A DNA stretch of 64,000 bases from positions 2,174,340 to 2,238,339 of the forward strand of contig PSQN01000003.1 in NCBI GenBank assembly GCA_002989075.1, in the 5' to 3' direction. Of the stretch, positions 56,944 to 64,000 are shown in pieces. This DNA comes from Arthonia radiata. Lineage: Eukaryota > Ascomycota > Arthoniomycetes > Arthoniales > Arthoniaceae. The notes under the pieces are model-generated. The model was not told the DNA's origin, did no database searches, and was given only the letters and a program-made list of their open reading frames with translations. Each line of letters starts with the position of its first letter. The stretch's first letter is position 1. Both the position numbers and the translations under genes were made by a program.

Positions 56944-57867
56944 CTAGCGCTCTGCACACCAGCGAGCATCTGAGATGTTGTTGGCCATCCAAGCACGCAG
57001 AGACCGGAGTTGGAAATCGACAAGCCGATCAAGCAAATCCGGATACGACCGAACGAGTCGATGGACCTGAGTAGTCTGAATCTGAGCCACGACCGCCTTG
57101 AATTGCTCATCCTTTTTCGGAAGCAGCTTCGTCCAACTGCGCGGGAGTCAGAGGATGAGACTACGCGGTCTCGTGACATGTCACACAAACCTTGATTCCG
57201 CCACGTCTTTCCCCAGGAATAGGCATGCACCCCGTCCCAGATACCTGTCAAGATTGCAGTAGCGATGACCCGCATTGATCATATGGTCTATCTCCGCCTC
57301 GATCTGGTCAGAGTTGCGTCCGACGCGCCTTCCTGCAAGCATGTTTGCGGTCGCCCTCGTGTCCGGCACCGGACAAAGGGCTCGGCGAAACTCAACAAGA
57401 AGGACGCACGAGCAACGCTGAAGCATGCGGGACTAGGCGTCGTCGCGTGCCGCGTCCAGGTACTGGCTCACGATCATGGCTTGCGGCTCTGGCACATCTG
57501 CCGCGTCGTCGAGGTACCGGTGCGCCCCCTTCCAGAACAGCATGGGAAACTCTCGCCATTGGTTGGCTTGCGCGTCTACTAAGCTCGTGGTGTCAAGGTC
57601 GGGTCCTCGGTAATGACGCAGCTTCAGCAAACGTGTCTTGTCGTTGTGACCTTTGGCTCGAATCGAGAATGACACACGCGAGCAGAGCTCATCGTCATGA
57701 TCTAAGATATCCTGAACGTGAGCTAGTAGCTCGTCTACTCGTGCTGCGGTCTTCTTAATGTCAGAAAGGCCATTTCAGAGTTCTGGGACTAGTAGTGGAC
57801 TGACACCACGAGAGCCTGCACTCGTGGGCTCAAGGATCGCCTCCATCAAGTGCTTGATACGCTCCAT
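56944..57867 (-). CDS. unrecognised spliced gene hidden by in-frame stops
   Basis: Model: complement(join(56944..57136,57191..57432,57472..57753,57805..57867)), 259 aa. The frame runs MERIKHLMEAILEPTSAGS, VDELLAHVQDILDHDDELCS, SFSIRAKGHNDKTRLLKLRH, YRGPDLDTTSLVDAQANQW, REFPMLFWKGAHRYLDD, QIEAEIDHMINAGHRY, RGACLFLGKDVAES-SWTKLLPKK and ends RLVDFQLRSLRAWMANNIS. The 54-nt intron before the last exon is good (gtttgt..gcgcag, phase 2). Two stop codons in the frame are removed by a 51-nt intron (gtcagt..tctgacattaag) and a 39-nt one (gtgagc..gcctag). If the 39-nt intron is not real the gene is broken. The family is unknown to me; GACLFLGKDVAES-WTKLLP is the most conserved-looking part. Confidence 0.5.
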
Positions 57868-58652
57868 TCTGTGCACCTGTGTTCTTGATTCGAATATTCT
57901 GTTTTCAAAGTTCAAGTTTCCACTGAACTTTGCGGCGGAAATTCGTCCACGTTATTACATCGCGTCTTGTCATAATTATGACATTGGAACGAGGCGCACG
58001 ATAGCCTTCTGCGGTTCGGTGAGCTTCCAGCGCTAATGCAAGGCAGATAGAAGCTTTCCAAGTTATTCAGGACATGGTTCAGTGAGATTAGTTTACGTCC
58101 ATGCCATTGGCTGTACAGGTTACACAACATACTGCCAGCTTCTGATACGCACGGGGCTGGCCTAAAGCGCCGGACGGCATTTTAGCTTCCAACGGCAAGC
58201 TGCACGCAGCAGGTGTGGAGAAAGCGCTTGAGCTCGACCTCGCACAAGCATGCGTGCGATCAATCTCTTCGTCGGCTGAAGATCTAGCTACATATGCAAG
58301 CTTCGAACAGAAGATGACCTCGTTAATGGGTCAATTGCCTTCCGCAAGTATGCCTGCGAAGATCCCTCGAACGGTCGGTAAGGAGCACTTGGCCGATAGT
58401 CGACTCGTGGAGAAAGGCAGCGCACGAAATGCGTTTGTTACTCCCGACGGCCTTGGGCACCAGCAAGCGGCGACCTGCATATCCTGAAATGACTGTCGAG
58501 GATGCCTCGAATCTGGATCGGACATGTGCAGAAGGGCTCCCACAAGCCCAGTCGCGAAGAGGGCATAAAGATCGGCTGCGTTGCATCTCAAAATGATGAA
58601 TCCATCCTTCGTTACCTACTGAAATTCCCCCAAGAACGTTGAATCTTTCGCA
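57868..58652. other. divergent promoter region
   Basis: Between the hidden minus-strand gene and the next plus-strand gene. A 90-codon plus frame (58215-58487, MEKALELDLAQACVRSIS) has natural composition but no support. Nothing else seen. Confidence 0.4.
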
Positions 58653-60100
58653 ATGTACTTCCCAGGTGGCACCCCGTCAGGCGGTCGCGGTAGGGGCTTC
58701 AGATCTCGTGGTACAGGACGAGGCATGCCGTTCTTCTCGGCCCCTCAAGCACCATCAACGCCAGCGCCTCCTCTGGGGACCATATTAGCATCGTACAAGA
58801 TCTCCGATCTAGATGTCTCAGCTGCTGCCGATGGAACACCGAAAGAAGCACGGCTGTGCAAATACGTTGGGTCGTATAACTGGTTGAACACAAACGCTCC
58901 AGTCATCATCATACCAGGTGCTCAAACACACCATCATGTAGTTGAGAGAGAGCTGACACCAACAACAGGTCTTCCGCCAACATGGACGCCCCCTCAGTCC
59001 AATCCACAGCTGCAAGAAGACGCCGGAGAGTACTTTCGCGACATCAACGCCGCGAAGTATCCTTCTCAACCAATGCAAGCAGCCATCACGTCCGTGCTGG
59101 ATGCAAAGCAGATGGACGACTTCGGCGACATCGACGTCTTCGCGTGCGGCAGCACATTCGGCAACCTGCTCCGCTTCGTACGCCGTGAGAACAAGCCATT
59201 TCGCATGCTTGTCGAAGTTGTGGGGAACACGGTGTTGCTGATCCGTCGCGAAAATAGCCCGCGTGACGCTATTCAAGGTATTAGAGGATATGGCCATACC
59301 ATGCCAGAGGCCTACACCACCTGGCGTAAGGACGTCAAGGGGTCCGAGACACACCAACGTATCATTCGTTATGATGTCGCAGGCCTCGAATGCCTTGTGC
59401 GGTTTGAAACGGATGGTTACTTGCCCGATAGTGAGTGTCCCAGCGTTGCTGTCTAAGTTCGGTTCGTGGAGCCAAGGCCTTACTGACATCAAACTAGAGT
59501 GTCCCGATCTACCAGAAGCGGCCGCAGAGAACAGCCAATCCAGCAATGACACTCCCGACGATCTTGCCAAAGCATTTGGCGACAGCGCGATTCAGTCCAA
59601 AGACACCGATGCCACGCCTCTTGAAATCAAGGCCGGAGGCTGCGCTGCTCCACAGTCAGCCCTCTTCGACCTCAAAACGCGCAGCATCAAACGCCAATAC
59701 GAAGATTTCGTCGCCGAGCAACTCGCCCGGCTCTGGATCTCGATGGTTCCAAACTTCGTCCTTGCGTTCCACGATCGCGGCCGATTCGTCGACATTCGCG
59801 TGCGCGACGTCCAGAGCAGGGTCAACAGCTGGGAGGCCGCGAACAAGACCGCGCTTGACAAGTTCGGTGCTCTGTTGAAGAAGATCGTGTTGTTCGCGAG
59901 AGATGAGCCCGACAAGAGGTTCGAGCTGGAGTTTGACGGGCAGGGGGAGCTGCATGTGCGTGAGCCGGGCGGTGAGTGTTCAGATCGTCGATGATTTCTA
60001 GCAAAGGAAGCCCAGCTGACAAGTGGTGCGTCTAGGAGACATTGGGAAGCCTCTACCCAATGAGGTCAGCGAGCGTTGGGTTTCGCGCACTAAGCATTAG
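58653..60100 (+). CDS. fungal conserved protein of unknown function (RGG N-terminus)
   Basis: Model: join(58653..59430,59498..59971,60036..60100), 438 aa; introns 67 nt (gtgagt..actag) and 64 nt (gtgagt..tctag). The N-terminus GGRGRGFRSRGTGRG is an RGG-type stretch. Then VGSYNWLNTNAPVIIIPG, TWTPPQSNPQ, DIDVFACGSTFGNLLRFV, RMLVEVVGNTVLLIRRE, IRGYGHTMPEAYTTW and RIIRYDVAGLECLVRFETDG. This arrangement matches a widespread ascomycete family that databases often label geranylgeranyl pyrophosphate synthetase; no prenyltransferase DDxxD motif is visible, so that label should not be used. The C-terminal half has SALFDLKTRSIKRQYEDF and LWISMVPNFVLAFHDRGRF. Role unknown; the fold may be a Decapping-exonuclease-like beta structure, but that is a guess. 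Confidence 0.75.
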
Positions 60101-60974
60101 GGCTCAAGAGAAGAGGCCTTCATGAAGACGCGTGGGTTGGTGACACATTCACATAATGTATTGCTCGATCCACCAACGTAGATTGGCATAATTTCTTTAT
60201 AACATGATGCTGCGGCTGGAGGGATAGCTGTTAGCTCGAGCGGCAGACGTTGTACAGAGTTTGGGCGATAGGGATGCGCTTCTGAGCGTTTCGCTGCCAG
60301 ATCCAGCTTTTACATGATGTAGCGCCGGATTCACTTTGCAACGAGAGGTCGAATATGTGTTTTGAGATACACAGCATCTGACAACTTGCCGATAGAGGCA
60401 TGCGTAGCCAATAATGACGGAACTCGAAACAACACCTGATCGATAGGTATCTTCGTATCTTAGAGCCGCAGATATGAGTCAAGCTAGGCTCAATCTGTAG
60501 GAGGTCCGTGCAGACAAGGTCTCGAAGAGTCTAGAGAAGGGGAAGGCTGGTTTTGCAAAAGACTGTGTTGGAACACTGCTGGTGCTAGTATCATAGAATC
60601 GCGTGTGTAGGACCTAATCTGTTCTGACTGTAGAGTTTTGTCGAACTGGTACATCTGGCTTGCCGTCGTTTGGCAGCCGTCAAATTTGCTCCGATCGGAC
60701 CCGAAGACGGGGTACAGAGATACACAAAAGGGCGCCAATCACGTTGTACATATACTATCAAACGCTCTTTGCAGTAAATATCATTAACTATCCATTCTCT
60801 TCCTCCTCATCCTCCGCCGCAACGATGAGCGCTCCTTTGATACGACTTACTAGATAGATGGCTTGTTGACTGGGAAGGTCTCTTGGCAAGTTCAGCAAGA
60901 ATCGCCACCACGAAACTCATGCAATAAACAATTTAAGCGTTGCATTTCTGGCGTTCCGGTCTCCCACAAAAAAT
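60101..60974. other. intergenic, GCV2 promoter
   Basis: 874 nt upstream of the glycine dehydrogenase gene. No gene or repeat recognised. Confidence 0.4.
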
Positions 60975-63900
60975 ATGAAGGCGGTGATTCCTTCGAGGAG
61001 GCTGTTGTCTCGGTCTGGCAATGAGCTACGGGTTGCCTCGTTTTCAGCGAGTACTCGACTGATCAACCAACCAACCCGAAGACGAGGTTGCCGCAGATAT
61101 GCAACAGATACGCAAAAATCCCAGGATCGTTCGATCTTTGCGCCTCATGACACCTTCGCAAGAAGGCATATCGGTGTGCCGCCGTCTAAGGCAGACGATA
61201 TGCTACAAAGCCTGGACCCCCCAGTATCAGATCTGGACGCGCTTGTGAATGAGGTCATGCCAAAGGACATCATGTCTGCGGATCCGCTCAGTATAGAAGG
61301 ACCGCCAAGTGACGGTGAAGTCAGTGCCGGCGAAGGCTTCTCAGAGTCGCAACTGCTCGGGCGTATCGCAGAGATTGCATCTCAGAACAAGGTCTATCGC
61401 AGCTATATTGGGTGCGGCTATCAAGGGACGTTGGTGCCTGAGGTGATCAAGCGGAATGTTCTGGAGAATCCTGCTTGGTATACTAGCTACACGCCATACC
61501 AGGCGGAGATCAGTCAGGGCCGTCTCGAGTCGCTGCTGAATTACCAGACGGTGATCTCGGACTTGACAGGGCTGGCAATATCAAACGCATCGCTCTTGGA
61601 CGAGCCGACAGCAGCTGCAGAGGCCATGACACTTTCCATTAACACAGTCTCTCCTAAGAAGGCTAAGAATGCGAACAAGAAATTCTTCGTCTCGAATGCG
61701 TGCCTACCTCAGACGATTGCAGTGCTTTCGTCACGAGCGCATGGTTTTGGTGTTGAGTTGGTTGTTGGAGATGCAACTAAAGACGGTGGTCGAGCAATCA
61801 AAGCTGTCGGAGATGACCTCGTCGGCGCGCTGGTTCAGTATCCGGATGTATATGGTGACGTGCGAGACTTTACTGAGATCTCCAAGCTGGTTCACGACAT
61901 GGGTGGGACAATGTGTGTCGCAACTGACCTCTTGGCTCTGACACTACTCAAGTCTCCGGGTGACATTGGTGCCGATGTTGCCGTTGGCAGTGCTCAGCGC
62001 TTTGGAGTGCCGTTTGGCTTTGGTGGACCTCATGCAGCTTTCATTGCAGTAGGCGAGAAGCACAAGCGGAAGATACCCGGTCGATTAGTTGGTCTATCCA
62101 AGGATCGTCGTGGTGAGCCGGCAGTGCGATTAGCACTTCAGACCAGGGAGCAGCATATCCGACGAGAGAAGGCAACGAGCAACATCTGCACAGCTCAAGT
62201 ACTTCTCGCCAATATGAGCGCCTTCTACGCTGTCTATCACGGTCCGCAAGGACTGAAGACGATCGCCGCCAAGGTCGTTGCATTGGCTCGACTCATCCAA
62301 TCATGTGCCCACGACCTCGGATACAAGACAGGCAGAGACGGGTCAAGCGAAATGGTAAACTTCGACACTCTCGTGATCAACGTCCCGGACGGCAAAGCGC
62401 AAGACCTCATCGACCTCGCGGCCTCCCTCAAGCGGATTAATCTCCGCTACCTCTCTAACACCCAAATCAGCCTGACCGTCGACGAAACAATGGAGCTCGA
62501 CTCTGCCTCCGACATCGTTGCCATCCTCGGCGAGTTCGCCTCCAAAGACACGCCCGACCCCTTCCAAACCCAACTCCAAAACCACACCACCACCTCAACC
62601 TCCATCGCCCTCCCCCAAAACCTAACCCGCACAACCTCCTACCTCACCCACCCCGTCTTCAATACCCACCACTCCGAAACCGAGCTCCTCCGGTACATCC
62701 ACCACCTCCAATCCAAAGACCTCTCCCTCGTCCACTCCATGATCCCCCTCGGCTCCTGCACCATGAAACTCAACGCCACCACCGAAATGGCCCCCATCTC
62801 CTGGCCCGAATTCGCCTCAATCCACCCCTTCGCGCCCGCCTCCCAAACCGCCGGCTACCGCACCCTCATCTCAGAACTCGAAACCGACCTCGCGCACATC
62901 ACCGGCTTTGACCGCGTCTCCCTCCAACCCAACTCCGGCGCCCAGGGCGAATTCACCGCCCTCCGCGTCATCCGCTCCTTCCTTGAAGCCCAACCCGGCA
63001 GCAAGAGGGATATCTGCCTCATCCCCGTCTCCGCGCACGGCACCAACCCCGCCTCCGCCACCATGGCCGGCATGCGCGTCGTCACCGTGAAATGCGACGG
63101 CGCGACCGGGAACCTCGACATGGCGGATCTCCAACAAAAGTGTGAGAAGCACTCCGCAGAGCTCGGCGCAATCATGATCACCTACCCCTCCACCTTCGGC
63201 GTCTTCGAGCCCCATATCAAGCGCGCGGTCGACCTCGTGCACCAACACGGCGGCCAGGTCTTCATGGACGGCGCGAACATGAATGCGCAGATTGGCCTCT
63301 GCTCGCCCGGCGATATCGGCGCCGACGCGTGCCATCTGAATCTGCACAAAACCTTCTGCATCCCTCACGGCGGGGGCGGACCCGGCGTCGGTCCCATCGG
63401 CGTGAAGAGCCACTTAGCAGAGTACCTCCCCAGCCACCCTCTCGTGGCCGTCAACACCTCCTCAAAGGCCGTCGCGCCTGTCTCCGGCGCCCCCTGGGGT
63501 TCCGCAGGCATCCTGCCCATAAGCTGGGCGTACATAAAACTGATGGGATCGCGCGGCTTAAAGGAAGCCACCCAGATAACCCTCTTAAACGCAAACTACC
63601 TCCTCTCCAAACTCAAACCTTACTACAAAATCCTGTACACCAACTCTGCCGGCCGGTGCGCACACGAGTTCATCCTGGACGTGCGGCCGTTCAAAGAGAG
63701 CGCGGGGATCGAAGCGGTGGATATAGCGAAGAGGCTGCAGGACTATGGGTTTCACGCGCCGACTATGAGTTGGCCGGTCGCGAACACTTTGATGGTTGAG
63801 CCGACGGAGAGCGAGAGTAAAGAGGAGCTGGATCGGTTTGTGGAGGCGTTGGTGGGGATTCGGGGGGAGATCAAAGAGGTTGAAGAGGGGAGGGTGGGGA

Positions 63901-64000
63901 GGGAGGGGAACGTGTTGAAGATGGCGCCGCATAGTGCGCGGGATTTGATTGAGGGGGATGAAAATGGGGAGTGGAGGAGGGGGTATAGTAGGGAGAAGGC
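60975..64000 (+). CDS. GCV2: glycine dehydrogenase, P-protein of the glycine cleavage system (3' partial)
   Basis: PLP enzyme of the mitochondrial matrix that decarboxylates glycine and passes the aminomethyl group to lipoyl H-protein. One uninterrupted frame from the ATG at 60975 to the window edge (1,008 codons); the family is about 1,050 aa, so only a few tens of residues are missing. The first ~45 residues (MKAVIPSRRLLSRSGNE and RRRGCRRYAT) are a mitochondrial presequence. N-lobe: FAPHDTFARRHIG, YIGCGYQGTLVPEVIKRN, NPAWYTSYTPYQAEISQGRL, DLTGLAISNASLLDEPTA, GSAQRFGVPFGFGGPHAA. C-lobe: MIPLGSCTMKLNATTEM, SLQPNSGAQGEF, HGTNPASATMAGM, DGANMNAQIGL and LNLHKTFCIPHGGGGPG with the PLP lysine. GC content and C-ending codons rise sharply after 62300. 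No defects. Confidence 0.97.
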   Translation, partial: MKAVIPSRRLLSRSGNELRVASFSASTRLINQPTRRRGCRRYATDTQKSQDRSIFAPHDTFARRHIGVPPSKADDMLQSLDPPVSDLDALVNEVMPKDIMSADPLSIEGPPSDGEVSAGEGFSESQLLGRIAEIASQNKVYRSYIGCGYQGTLVPEVIKRNVLENPAWYTSYTPYQAEISQGRLESLLNYQTVISDLTGLAISNASLLDEPTAAAEAMTLSINTVSPKKAKNANKKFFVSNACLPQTIAVLSSRAHGFGVELVVGDATKDGGRAIKAVGDDLVGALVQYPDVYGDVRDFTEISKLVHDMGGTMCVATDLLALTLLKSPGDIGADVAVGSAQRFGVPFGFGGPHAAFIAVGEKHKRKIPGRLVGLSKDRRGEPAVRLALQTREQHIRREKATSNICTAQVLLANMSAFYAVYHGPQGLKTIAAKVVALARLIQSCAHDLGYKTGRDGSSEMVNFDTLVINVPDGKAQDLIDLAASLKRINLRYLSNTQISLTVDETMELDSASDIVAILGEFASKDTPDPFQTQLQNHTTTSTSIALPQNLTRTTSYLTHPVFNTHHSETELLRYIHHLQSKDLSLVHSMIPLGSCTMKLNATTEMAPISWPEFASIHPFAPASQTAGYRTLISELETDLAHITGFDRVSLQPNSGAQGEFTALRVIRSFLEAQPGSKRDICLIPVSAHGTNPASATMAGMRVVTVKCDGATGNLDMADLQQKCEKHSAELGAIMITYPSTFGVFEPHIKRAVDLVHQHGGQVFMDGANMNAQIGLCSPGDIGADACHLNLHKTFCIPHGGGGPGVGPIGVKSHLAEYLPSHPLVAVNTSSKAVAPVSGAPWGSAGILPISWAYIKLMGSRGLKEATQITLLNANYLLSKLKPYYKILYTNSAGRCAHEFILDVRPFKESAGIEAVDIAKRLQDYGFHAPTMSWPVANTLMVEPTESESKEELDRFVEALVGIRGEIKEVEEGRVGREGNVLKMAPHSARDLIEGDENGEWRRGYSREK

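Noticed and set aside
58653-60100. Geranylgeranyl pyrophosphate synthetase label often given to this family
   Set aside because: No DDxxD prenyltransferase motifs are visible; the label appears to be a propagated misannotation.

Overview
This window is nuclear DNA of a filamentous ascomycete. The evidence is: genes on both strands about 2 kb apart, short spliceosomal introns (mostly 50-70 nt) with gtaagt/gtgagt donors and ctgac-type branch sites, and fungus-specific families (KapC bZIP, Brl1/Brr6, NCA2, acid trehalase, sedolisin, fungal cytosine deaminase). The NCA2 gene carries several large, mutually similar introns that resemble the introner-like elements reported from Dothideomycetes, so a dothideomycete is the most likely source (inference). 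I recognised no transposon, virus-like element, CRISPR array or rRNA.

Layout. 0-9 kb: 5' end of an unknown gene, cytosine deaminase, KapC-type bZIP factor, Lunapark, GRIP golgin (Imh1 type). 9.6-18 kb: SRPK kinase, Brl1/Brr6 nuclear-envelope protein, NCA2 with introner-like introns. 18-27 kb: ERG25, pterin carbinolamine dehydratase, Sec4-type Rab, a tRNA-like sequence, acid trehalase. 27-33 kb: RRM protein, RER1, mitochondrial enoyl-CoA hydratase, an unknown ORF. 33-39 kb: gene-poor, with an AnmK-like kinase and a previously hidden small multi-exon gene. 39-50 kb: sedolisin, a repetitive hydrophilic protein directly behind PAF1, PAF1, a TDT/malate-type transporter, an Ayr1-like SDR, a second RRM protein. 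50-64 kb: ARP8, ARL1, an OTT_1508-like deaminase, an unknown spliced gene, a fungal family of unknown function, and the P-protein of glycine decarboxylase running off the right edge.

Themes. Several genes act in the early secretory pathway (Lunapark, Rer1, Sec4, Arl1 and the GRIP golgin that Arl1 recruits in yeast). Others act in chromatin or transcription (KapC, PAF1, ARP8), RNA metabolism (SRPK, two RRM proteins) and mitochondrial metabolism (NCA2, enoyl-CoA hydratase, GCV2). This looks like ordinary core genome without a metabolic cluster. The unusual material is the intron biology of NCA2: two pairs of back-to-back introns with no exon between them, related by sequence to each other, plus two further ~300-nt introns that are homologous along most of their length and fold into matching hairpins.

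All exon joins were worked out by hand from splice signals, reading-frame phase and remembered family sequences; no alignment or gene finder was run.
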